Origin: WHSV01 sp050694055
GTDB taxonomy: Bacteria > Actinomycetota > CADDZG01 > WHSQ01
Length of the DNA: 19,274 bases
Direction: 5' to 3'
NCBI GenBank assembly: GCA_050694055.1
Contig: JBOGWX010000150.1
Location: 1-19,274 of the forward strand
Positions 1-6,898 of the stretch are shown here, one piece after another. A program made the translations under genes and the position numbers. Each line of letters starts with the position of its first letter. Positions within the stretch are counted from its first letter, which is position 1. The notes beneath the pieces were generated by a model. The model worked only from the letters and a program-made list of their open reading frames with translations, searched no databases and was not told the DNA's origin.

Positions 1-2
1 AC

Positions 3-119
3 GCAAAAGCGATCGCCCACAGAGCGCGCGGCTTCCGGAAAGAATGGACCTTCACACTGGCGATGTATCATTGCATGGGCGGGCTCGAACTACCGAAAAG
101 CTGGCACAAATTCGCGTGA
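3..119 (+). other. C-terminal fragment of an unidentified protein, possibly transposase-like
   Basis: An open frame enters from the left edge and stops with TGA at 117-119, giving 38 residues. The sequence contains RARGFRKEWTF, then a hydrophobic stretch, then GGLELPKSWHKFA. This arrangement, a basic GF(R/K) segment followed by a hydrophobic helix and a GGLxLP tail, reminds me of the C-terminal end of some DDE transposases, but I cannot name a family. No terminal inverted repeat or target-site duplication was seen after the stop. It could equally be the end of an ordinary gene or a chance open frame. Confidence 0.25.
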
Positions 120-177
120 GGAGCCTCAATGAGTTGCGCCAGCGCCAAGCCGAGTGGAAACCGGACGACTGGAATGA

Positions 178-389
178 CTATTGTGCACCCTGGTTCTCCG
201 GGATATCAAACAGGAAGTCTGCGAACTCGCAGGCCACCAGTCCGGGGGCGAGACCGATGGCGCGGACGTCCTCCACCGTGGAGTCATCGTCCAACGCCTG
301 ATCGATGATCGAAGGATCCAAGCCCACGAACAAGATCGCGTGCTCTACGCGACGACGGCCCGAAAGTCGAGGTAAGCATCGCCGCCCTC
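178..389 (-). pseudogene. Possible 5'-truncated gene remnant with no usable start
   Basis: The minus strand holds an open frame whose last about 57 residues look protein-like. It contains AILFVGLDPSIIDQALDD, then an acidic and hydrophobic tail ending PENQGAQ before a TAG at 178-180. Upstream the frame is closed by TGA near 389, and no ATG or GTG with a ribosome site precedes the plausible part. A neighbouring frame, ending at 345, carries GGDAYLDFRAVVA just where this frame would need its N-terminus, which suggests a frameshifted relic. No family is recognised. The rest of 120-461 holds nothing else I can support. Confidence 0.25.
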
Positions 390-461
390 ATTAGTCCACC
401 GAGGCGGCGTGAGATAGCTTAGGAGGATCGACCGGTCGCCTCTCGTGAGAGATATGGAACG

Positions 462-1376
462 ATGAAGATCGTTTCCCTGCTGCCGTCCGCCACCGAGATC
501 GTCTATGCCCTGGGTCTTGGCGATCGACTCGCTGCTGTTAGCTGCGACTGTGACTACCCAGCTCAAGCCCGGAGCAAGCCGGTGGTTTCGAGCTCAGCTC
601 TGAAGGTGGATGAGAACAGCTCGCCGGCAACGATCGATGGGGAAGTGCGCAGCAGCTTGTCGGCTGCCGACCCCATTTATCAGCTCGATCGCGAGCTCGT
701 ACGCGAGCTGCAGCCTGACCTCATCCTGGCCCAGGACTTGTGCCGTGTGTGTGCGGTTCCCTCCGGGCACGTCACCGAAGCGTTGGAAAGCCTCGGTTGC
801 GCAGCCGATGTCATCTCGCTCGACCCGAACATCCTTGCGGACGTTCTCGATGGCATCGAACAGGTCGCGCTCGCGGCCTCTGTCCCCGGCAGAGGGAGCC
901 ACCTTGTGAACACGCTTCACAAACGCATCGTCGCCGTACGCTCGGCAGCCAAGAACCAGGCGCCGGTACCGACATTCGCTCTCGAGTGGGCAGACCCTCC
1001 GTTCACCGGCGGCCACTGGGTTCCTGAGATGGTTCGCCTCGCGGGAGGACGGGAGGTGCTCGGTATCGAGGGCGCGAAATCGCGAGCCTGCAGGTGGGAA
1101 GAAGTCGTTGCGGAGTCTCCCGAGGTCATCGTCTTCATGCCCTGTGGGTACGGGCTGGCCGAAGCTATCGACCAGGCGCGGGACTTGTACGACGTTCCTG
1201 AGTTCGCCGCTACACCCGCGGCGAGACGCGGTGGGATATGGGCCGTCGATGGCTCTTCCTACTTCTCAAGACCCGGACCCCGTCTGGTCGATGGGCTCGA
1301 GATCCTCGCCTGGATCCTCCACCCGGACCTCTTCCCCCCACCTCCCCCCGGGCGCGTCGAGCGGGTCGCAATGTAG
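462..1376 (+). CDS. Cytoplasmic BtuF-like cobalamin-binding-fold protein
   Basis: This 304-residue protein has the bilobal fold signature of BtuF/FepB-type periplasmic binding proteins. It begins MKIVSLLPSATEIVYALGLG, the typical first strand and helix of this group. It also carries the DLCRVCAVPSGHV segment (about residues 91-104) found in the soluble 'cobalamin-binding protein' subgroup, and a late RPGPRLVDGLEILA helix. There is no signal peptide or lipobox, so it is probably cytosolic rather than an ABC transporter binding protein. No permease or ATPase gene is adjacent, which agrees with a stand-alone role. The substrate is inferred from family naming only. The ATG start is supported by the conserved N-terminus. 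The nearest strong AGGAGG (about 421-426) is too far upstream to serve it, and no cobalamin riboswitch is evident. Confidence 0.8.
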   Translation: MKIVSLLPSATEIVYALGLGDRLAAVSCDCDYPAQARSKPVVSSSALKVDENSSPATIDGEVRSSLSAADPIYQLDRELVRELQPDLILAQDLCRVCAVPSGHVTEALESLGCAADVISLDPNILADVLDGIEQVALAASVPGRGSHLVNTLHKRIVAVRSAAKNQAPVPTFALEWADPPFTGGHWVPEMVRLAGGREVLGIEGAKSRACRWEEVVAESPEVIVFMPCGYGLAEAIDQARDLYDVPEFAATPAARRGGIWAVDGSSYFSRPGPRLVDGLEILAWILHPDLFPPPPPGRVERVAM

Positions 1377-1532
1377 GGCGCGAGCGCTTCACAACTGATG
1401 TCCTGGCCATCGTTGCAAGAGTGCTGCTCATGTCATAGTCGACAATCATCACCGCCGCGAACGTTCGGTGGTGCGAAGTCTTGACCCGGCAGCCCGCGAA
1501 GGCGTAGCTGAAAACTCCCAGAGAGGAGCGGT
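1377..1532. promoter_or_regulatory. Intergenic region with a CGAACGTTCG palindrome
   Basis: This short gap before the VOC gene contains a perfect 10-bp palindrome, CGAACGTTCG (1458-1467), flanked by CACC (left) and GGTG (right), so a longer imperfect dyad is possible. A TTGACC box at 1481-1486 could be a -35 element, with a weak TAG-rich -10 about 17 bases downstream. A purine-rich AGAGAGGAG (about 1519-1528) serves as the ribosome site for the ATG at 1533. There is no T-tract, so an operator is more likely than a terminator. All of this is by eye. Confidence 0.3.
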
Positions 1533-1919
1533 ATGCCATTCGATCTCGAGCATCTCGATCACGTAGCGCTCACGGTCTCCGACATAGGCCGTTCCATCGA
1601 GTGGTACCGAGATGTCCTCGGCCTGGAGCACGTCCACGAAGAGGAGTGGGGCCGAACCCCGGCCTTTCTCGTCAGGGGCACTACGGGCGTGGCGCTGTTC
1701 CCGGCGGAGGGCTCGGATCCACCTCCCTCGGGTCATCCTGACGGGCTCGCCATGTGGCACCTGGCATTCAAGGCCGACCGGCGGAACTTCGATGTTGCCC
1801 GAAAGGACTTCGACGCACGGGACCTCCGGTACCGCTTCAGCGATCACGGCATCGCTCACTCTATTTACTTCCACGACCCCGATGGGCACTTGATCGAGAT
1901 CACGACTTACGAGCTTTGA
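1533..1919 (+). CDS. VOC (glyoxalase/fosfomycin-resistance fold) single-domain protein
   Basis: This 128-residue protein is a one-module vicinal oxygen chelate protein. It starts with the first beta-alpha unit LDHVALTVSDIGRSIEWYRD. The expected metal ligands are present: His10 in LDHVAL, His76 in MWHLAF, and Glu122 in HLIEITTYE. The PDGHLIE motif near the C-terminus is typical of glyoxalase I-, FosX- and dioxygenase-type VOC proteins. Such proteins work as dimers on a divalent metal; the substrate cannot be read from sequence. An AGAGAGGAG Shine-Dalgarno sequence sits a few bases before the ATG. It is followed by a convergent methyltransferase remnant 25 bases downstream. Confidence 0.85.
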   Translation: MPFDLEHLDHVALTVSDIGRSIEWYRDVLGLEHVHEEEWGRTPAFLVRGTTGVALFPAEGSDPPPSGHPDGLAMWHLAFKADRRNFDVARKDFDARDLRYRFSDHGIAHSIYFHDPDGHLIEITTYEL

Positions 1920-1944
1920 GACGAGCCGGTTAGCGCCGCAGCCT

Positions 1945-2684
1945 TCATGCCGGACGCCTCCCGATGATCACCCGCAGCCCCTCGGGTAGGTGCTCCGACC
2001 CGAAAGATGAGGCGACGAACGCGTCGACGCCGTGATCGGCCAGGAGGGCAGGCACGCGCGAGGTGTCGATCAGTACGTTGTCATGGCGCTCATCGTCACG
2101 CCGCCACGAATGGTCCTCGTTGCGCACGAACGTAGTGATCTCCCGGACGAACCTGTTCGGAGACGGTAGCGAGAACCGCGTGATATCGCCCAGTCGTCGC
2201 CCGTACGACCCTGGTCGGGGACATCTCGCCGTGCTCTCCCCCATTCGAGATCACATATGTCGATGGCGAACAGTCCTCCAGGACGGACCGCCTGGGCCAG
2301 CGCGACGAGAGCTCGATCGACGGCTGCTTCGTCGGGGAGGTAACTGAGGGCATGGCCCACAGAGACGATCGCGTCCGCCTGTGGCATCGGGTCGTCGGGA
2401 AGCACGAGCCGGCGGATGTCCTCGGCGTCTCCTGCGTGCTCCCGGGCTAACTCGAGCATGGCCGGCGAGGCGTCCGTGGCAACGACGCGGTGGCCGGCGC
2501 CGACAAGCTTCTCGGTGAGCAAGCCCGAGCCGCACCCCACTTCGAGCACGAGTCCCGCGTGCTCGCGCACCGGCTCGAGGAGCTCGAGAATCCCAGGCGC
2601 GCATGCTTCGGCGTGAAAACCGAAGCCGCGATGGTGCACCAAGGCGAGATCACCTCGGTAGAAGGGATCGTCCGGTGGCGGCAC
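1945..2684 (-). pseudogene. Class I SAM-dependent methyltransferase, frameshifted
   Basis: The N-terminal reading frame (GTG at 2684, preceded by GAGGAT) gives a SAM-binding Rossmann fold. It has motif I VLEVGCGSGLLT near residue 47, an acidic ATDASPAML loop, and DAIVSVGHALSYLPDE. After GDDWAI, near 2182-2187, this frame turns into low-complexity Arg/Ser-rich sequence. A second minus frame continues with sensible sequence: ITRFSLPSPNRFVREITTFV, then SWRRDDERHDNVL, and a C-terminus ending LRVIIGRRPA at 1945. One lost base in the GATATC at 2182-2187 would rejoin the frames into one protein of about 246 residues. The best explanation is a real single-base deletion or an assembly error. The substrate is unknown. 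Confidence 0.75.
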
Positions 2685-2837
2685 TCGATCATCCTCGCGC
2701 GAGTCTCAGCAGGTCGTCGATAAAGCCGGACCCAGCGGCACCTTGAGGAGACTCATCCTCCTCACAACGGTCGTCGCCGCGATGAGTTTTGCCGGACCGA
2801 AAGGTCAATACTGGAAAGTCAGAAAGGGGATCCGCGG
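2685..2837. other. Intergenic stretch with inverted repeat and signal-peptide-like relic
   Basis: A TTG at 2743 opens a frame whose first residues, RRLILLTTVVAAM, look like a secretion signal, but the following sequence (SFAGPKGQYWKVRKG) has no cleavage-site logic and runs into the next gene in another frame. A 7-bp inverted repeat TGAGGAG/CTCCTCA with a 7-base spacer lies at 2744-2764 without a T-tract. The AAAGGGGA at about 2823-2830 is the ribosome site for the STAS gene. Confidence 0.25.
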
Positions 2838-3272
2838 TTGGCTACTCCCGGAGAGTCGCCGACGACGTCGGTGCGTGCCCTACGACCACCTGCCGAGGCC
2901 GGCACGATCGTCTTGGTCATCAGTGGTCGGATCGCTCGCGCCGACATCGCGGCGCTGTGCGAGCGCGCCCGCGCGTGCCTGGACGGCAACGACGCCGATC
3001 TAGTCGTGTGCGACGTGCGCGGGGTGGTCGATCCGGATGCGGTCGTGGTCGATGCCTTGGCCCGGCTGCAGCTCAAGGCTCGGCGGCAGGGGCGCCAGAT
3101 CCGGCTCTTGCACCCCTGCGACGAGTTGCGGGAGCTGCTCGCCCTCACGGGACTTTGTGACGTGCTGCCGCTCTGTGACGAGTTACCCCTCGAGCCGAGG
3201 GGGAAGGTCGAACAGGGGGAACATCCTTGCGGTGTCGAGGAAGAAGCAGACCCCGGTGATCTGGCCGTCTGA
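2838..3272 (+). CDS. STAS-domain protein (anti-sigma factor antagonist-like)
   Basis: This is a 144-residue protein starting at TTG 2838, supported by AAGGGGA seven bases upstream. Residues about 23-112 fit a STAS fold of the SpoIIAA/RsbV type: strands TIVLVISGRIA and DLVVCDVRGV, helix DALARLQLKARRQG, then IRLLHPCDELRELLAL. The usual phosphorylatable Ser/Thr after the second strand is not obvious (DVRGVVDPDAVVVD), so classic phospho-switching is doubtful. The hydrophilic last about 30 residues, EPRGKVEQGEHPC onward, are the antisense translation of the 3' end of the convergent sigma-factor gene, and the two genes overlap by 90 bases. Context suggests partner-switch or sigma-related regulation, but the partner is not identified. 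Confidence 0.7.
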   Translation: MATPGESPTTSVRALRPPAEAGTIVLVISGRIARADIAALCERARACLDGNDADLVVCDVRGVVDPDAVVVDALARLQLKARRQGRQIRLLHPCDELRELLALTGLCDVLPLCDELPLEPRGKVEQGEHPCGVEEEADPGDLAV

Positions 3273-4193
3273 GATCTCGAGGACCTGTAGCGACCAGGGC
3301 TCGTGGCCGCCGTCGGCCGCGGGCCTGTACTGACCGAACGCCGGCGAACCGTTCGCGACGGTCGGGACCAACCGCGAGCCTTTACAAGCCATTCCGGGAC
3401 CGAGGCACCACTTGCGGATGTCGAGGTGGGTCTGCAGCCACAGCTCGTAGGGGGGCATGGACCAGGTGGCGTCCTCGTGGAGCAACGAGGTCAGCGAATC
3501 CATGTCGTACCGCTCGAAAGCATCGAGATAGCGAGCCAAGAGCGCTCGCTGCTCGTCGTCCGTTGGCTCGATCGAGTCGGTGTCACTGACGTCGATGGTC
3601 GCGAGCGCCGCACGGGCTCGTTGGAGCGCGCTGTTGACCGACTGCACAGTGGTTTCGAGCAGCTCTGCGACCTCGGTCGCCTTCCAACGCAGGACCTCCC
3701 GGAGGATCAAAACCGCTCGCTGCTTGGGCGGAAGGTGCTGGAGCGCGGTGACGAAGGCAAGGCGGATCGACTCACGCGCGACTGCCAGCTCGGCCGGATC
3801 ACTTTCCGCCGGCAAGACACGGCCATCGGGGATGGGCTCGATCCAGGTGACCTCGAGTCGCGGATCGGGCAGGGGTGTGTCGGCGGTTTGCGCGGTCGTC
3901 AGGTCCATGGGGAGAGCGCGACGCCCTCTTCCATTCAGAGCGTCGAGACACACGTTGGTGGTGATGCGGTAGAGCCAAGAACGCAGCGCCGCACGGCCCT
4001 CGAAGCGATCGAAGCTTCGCCAGGCGCGCAGGAACGCCTCCTGCACGGCGTCCTCCGCCTCGAACGCCGATCCCAGCATCCGATAGGAGTAGGCGGTCAG
4101 TTCCGCCCGATATTGTTCCAGTTCCCGATCGAGCTCCGCGGAGCCCGGCGTGGCCCTTTCGGCCACCTCTCCTGTTGCCGTGAGTTCAGTCAT
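3183..4193 (-). CDS. ECF RNA polymerase sigma factor with C-terminal SnoaL-like domain (SigG/TIGR02960 type)
   Basis: This is a 336-residue extracytoplasmic-function sigma factor. Region 2 spans about residues 30-95 (YSYRMLGSAFEAEDAVQEAF, then RSWLYRITTNVCLDAL). Region 4 lies at about 145-200 (LQHLPPKQRAVLILREVL and the helix-turn-helix TEVAELLETTVQSVNSALQR). The C-terminal about 120 residues form an NTF2/SnoaL-like domain, as in SigG-type factors, where such domains are thought to replace a separate anti-sigma factor. ATG at 4193 is preferred over the GTG at 4196 because AAGGTG lies five bases before it. The 3' end overlaps the convergent STAS gene. The gene follows the cyclic-di-GMP enzyme on the same strand after a 125-base gap. 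Target promoters are unknown. Confidence 0.88.
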   Translation of the reverse strand: MTELTATGEVAERATPGSAELDRELEQYRAELTAYSYRMLGSAFEAEDAVQEAFLRAWRSFDRFEGRAALRSWLYRITTNVCLDALNGRGRRALPMDLTTAQTADTPLPDPRLEVTWIEPIPDGRVLPAESDPAELAVARESIRLAFVTALQHLPPKQRAVLILREVLRWKATEVAELLETTVQSVNSALQRARAALATIDVSDTDSIEPTDDEQRALLARYLDAFERYDMDSLTSLLHEDATWSMPPYELWLQTHLDIRKWCLGPGMACKGSRLVPTVANGSPAFGQYRPAADGGHEPWSLQVLEISDGQITGVCFFLDTARMFPLFDLPPRLEG

Positions 4194-4318
4194 CACAGCA
4201 CCTTATGACGGATGGCGCCTGCTATGGAAGTCGAGGTGTGGCCCGATAACAACACGATGCACGTTGTTCCTGGGATCAACCTCGGACCGTCACAGGGACG
4301 GCCGGTTGCCTTGGCGCC
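4194..4318 (-). promoter_or_regulatory. Upstream region of the sigma-factor gene with AACAAC/GTTGTT inverted repeat
   Basis: This gap between the cyclic-di-GMP enzyme stop and the sigma factor start holds an inverted repeat, AACAAC (4248-4253) and GTTGTT (4263-4268), with a 9-base spacer. It could be an operator or part of a promoter for the sigma gene, which is often autoregulated in the ECF class. A short GC-rich dyad (GGCGCCTC/GAGGCGCC-like) surrounds the upstream stop codon, but no T-tract follows. Evidence is weak. Confidence 0.25.
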
Positions 4319-6895
4319 TCAGGAGGCCAGGGCGGGCAGGAGCGCCTTACTGGGCGACGATCGCCAGGTCGCCGCCCAGCACGAGAGCTCTGCGGCGGGA
4401 AGGGGACGGCTCAGCAAGTAACCCTGCGCGACATCGCATCCGAGCAGCTCGAGCTGACGCCACATCTCGACGGTTTCGACTCCTTCGGCCACAACCCGAA
4501 GACCGAGGTTTCGTCCGAGATCGACCGTGGAGCGCACGATCGCAGCGTCGTTCTCCTCGCTGATCATCGACATAACGAAGGACTTATCGATCTTTATCTC
4601 GGACACCGGCAGCGACTTGAGATGGGACAGCGACGAGTAGCCGGTGCCGAAGTCGTCGATTGCCAGGCCAATACCCAACTCGCTCAAACGATCGACGACG
4701 TCGGCGGCGCGAATCGGATCGGCCATGATGCTGCTCTCGGTGATCTCCAGAACAAGCCTGGTGGGCTCGACCCGAAACTCTTGAAGCAGGGCCGAGACGG
4801 TCTCGGGCAGATGCAGGTCGAGCAAGCTTCGAACCGAGAGGTTCACCGCAACGTCGAGCTCCAATCCCTCTTCCCGCCATCTACGGCATTGCCGAAGTGC
4901 CGAGCGGAGCACGAATTTGGTCAAAGGTCGGATCAATCCCGTGTGTTCCGCAAGGGGGATGAAGTCATCGGGAGGCATGAATCCTCGTGCGGGATGGATC
5001 CACCGAACTAGTGCCTCGGCTCCGACGACGCGATTCGTTCTCATGTCGACTTTGGGTTGGTAATGAACGATCAGGTCTTGGTGTTCGATCGCCTGACGCA
5101 GTTCGGACGCGAGCGCAAGGCGCGCCGGACTGTACCCGTCGCGGTCCGTCGAATAGACCTCGAGACCCGAGTGTGTCTCCTTGGCGAGGTACATCGCGAC
5201 GTCGGCTCGCCGAATCAGTTTGTGTACGTCGTCGCCATGCAGCGGGTGAATGGCGATGCCCATGCTGGCGCTGACATCGATATCGACCCCGACGAGGGCG
5301 AATGGTTTCGCAAGAACGCTCAGCACGCGTTTTCCCGTCGTGACGGCCTCGTCAACCGAAACGATACGTGGGAGCAGCAGGGCGAACTCGTCACCGCTGA
5401 AACGTGCAACCGTCACATCGGGATGAAGCTTTCTGCGCAAACGGCCGGCCACCTCTTGCAGCAGGAGGTCGCCGTTGTGGTGCCCCAGGGTGTCGTTGAT
5501 CTCTTTGAACCGGTCCAAATCGATCAGGACCACGGCAAGCGGCTGCGACGATTCCACCCTGGTGGCCAGCGCATGCTCGAGTCGATCGCGGAAGAGCGTC
5601 CGGTTGGGGAGCCCGGTAAGTGAGTCATGGAGTGCCTGGTATTCCTTCTCCGCGGCCTCTTCGCGCAGGCGATCCATCAACCTCGCGTTGGCGAGCGACA
5701 CGCTTGCGTGATTCGCGAGGGTTTCGAACAGAGGCAAATCGTCGGGGCGAAAGGTTTCTCCGACCCGGTTGGCGACCAGCAGCGTGCCGATGACTCCGGT
5801 CTCGCCTCGCAGCGGGGCCACCATAGCGTCCCGCAGCCCACGTGCACTCAGCAGCTCCGCCAACCTCCGTTCTCGAATAGGCCTTCCAATGAGCGCCTGA
5901 TCCGCCGAAGCAACACGCGCCCACACACCTTCGTTGGGATCGAGCACGGTGGACTTCACCACGTGCAACTCCCCGTCCGCGTCGAGCCTGACCCGAACGT
6001 GAGCCTCGTTCTCGGTCGAGGCGAAGAGCAGGAACTCCGCAACTTCCGAACGAAACATCTTCCTCGCCTGTTCGAGGAGATCACGGGTAGCCGGCTCTGA
6101 GTCCACCGAGTGATGCAGGACGCGCGTCGATTCGTACAGTGACTCCAGGCTCTCGCTCTTCCGCCGTTGCCAGACAAAGGCGCGATACGCGAAGAAGAGG
6201 ACGATGGTCGGCACCAAGAAGAGTGCGGTGGCCTTGGGATCGAACCAAAGAATGGTCGTCGCCATCAGGGCAAGCGAGGTGTTGGTCACCGATACCAGAA
6301 CCCCCAACCCGAGGCTCCGCCGGAAACTTCCCGCTTGGAGTTCGCCCGTTGCGAAGAACATCGCGACCATGACCATCGAGGCTTCGAGTGCCGCTGCGAT
6401 CAGCGTTGCGAGAAACGCCGCAAGTGAATTGCGGAGGTTGGTCGGCCCCGAAGGATCGGCGAGCGAATAGAACACGAGAAGCGCGACACCGGTGCTGAAG
6501 GTGGCGTTGGCAAAGTTGAAGGCGCTCTTGACGAACTCCCGGCGCTGAAGGAAGGAGGCCGACAAATTCAACAGTTGTGCCGCGGCTATCGCGACAGGGC
6601 CGGCGAAGAAGAAGCCGGCGACGAGAGGAATCTCGAACAACGAGTAACTGTGAGCATGACGCCGAAACTCCAGGTGGACGAGGTTCCGCTCGGCTACGAG
6701 GAACGCGGCCGCCAACACCCACCACGGAATGAGGAGACGGGCCGGTCCCTGTTCGAGAATCGAAAAAGGACCTGCGTATATGAGAAGAGCAGCCGCCAGC
6801 AGAAGCGCATTCAGGTACCAGACGAGCGTTGGGCCGGTGCGAAACCTCCGCACCGGCCAGGCCGGGATTCGTAGACCCTCGGCGCGACGCTCCAT
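4319..6895 (-). CDS. Membrane-bound GAF-GGDEF-EAL cyclic-di-GMP enzyme
   Basis: This 858-residue protein has about six or seven membrane segments (residues about 25-242), then a GAF sensor (about 255-405), a GGDEF domain (about 419-585) and an EAL domain (about 595-840). The diguanylate-cyclase signature reads SGDEF (500-504), so the first Gly is Ser, and no RxxD inhibitory site precedes it at the usual spacing. The EAL side looks intact: AEALVRW with Glu627, the LEITES strand, DDFGTGYSSL, EIKIDKSFV and AEGVET. Phosphodiesterase activity is therefore the safer prediction, and cyclase activity is possible. ATG at 6895 is preferred, although TTG at 6898 lies directly after the protease stop (TAG-TTG-ATG). 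The lack of any gap implies co-transcription and translational coupling with the protease upstream. Confidence 0.93.
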   Translation of the reverse strand: MERRAEGLRIPAWPVRRFRTGPTLVWYLNALLLAAALLIYAGPFSILEQGPARLLIPWWVLAAAFLVAERNLVHLEFRRHAHSYSLFEIPLVAGFFFAGPVAIAAAQLLNLSASFLQRREFVKSAFNFANATFSTGVALLVFYSLADPSGPTNLRNSLAAFLATLIAAALEASMVMVAMFFATGELQAGSFRRSLGLGVLVSVTNTSLALMATTILWFDPKATALFLVPTIVLFFAYRAFVWQRRKSESLESLYESTRVLHHSVDSEPATRDLLEQARKMFRSEVAEFLLFASTENEAHVRVRLDADGELHVVKSTVLDPNEGVWARVASADQALIGRPIRERRLAELLSARGLRDAMVAPLRGETGVIGTLLVANRVGETFRPDDLPLFETLANHASVSLANARLMDRLREEAAEKEYQALHDSLTGLPNRTLFRDRLEHALATRVESSQPLAVVLIDLDRFKEINDTLGHHNGDLLLQEVAGRLRRKLHPDVTVARFSGDEFALLLPRIVSVDEAVTTGKRVLSVLAKPFALVGVDIDVSASMGIAIHPLHGDDVHKLIRRADVAMYLAKETHSGLEVYSTDRDGYSPARLALASELRQAIEHQDLIVHYQPKVDMRTNRVVGAEALVRWIHPARGFMPPDDFIPLAEHTGLIRPLTKFVLRSALRQCRRWREEGLELDVAVNLSVRSLLDLHLPETVSALLQEFRVEPTRLVLEITESSIMADPIRAADVVDRLSELGIGLAIDDFGTGYSSLSHLKSLPVSEIKIDKSFVMSMISEENDAAIVRSTVDLGRNLGLRVVAEGVETVEMWRQLELLGCDVAQGYLLSRPLPAAELSCWAATWRSSPSKALLPALAS

Positions 6896-6898
6896 CAA

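Noticed and set aside
3303..4208. A 301-codon plus-strand open frame opposite the sigma factor
   Set aside because: It is the antisense shadow of a clear ECF sigma factor gene. It is Arg/Gly-rich, has no domain pattern and no ribosome site.
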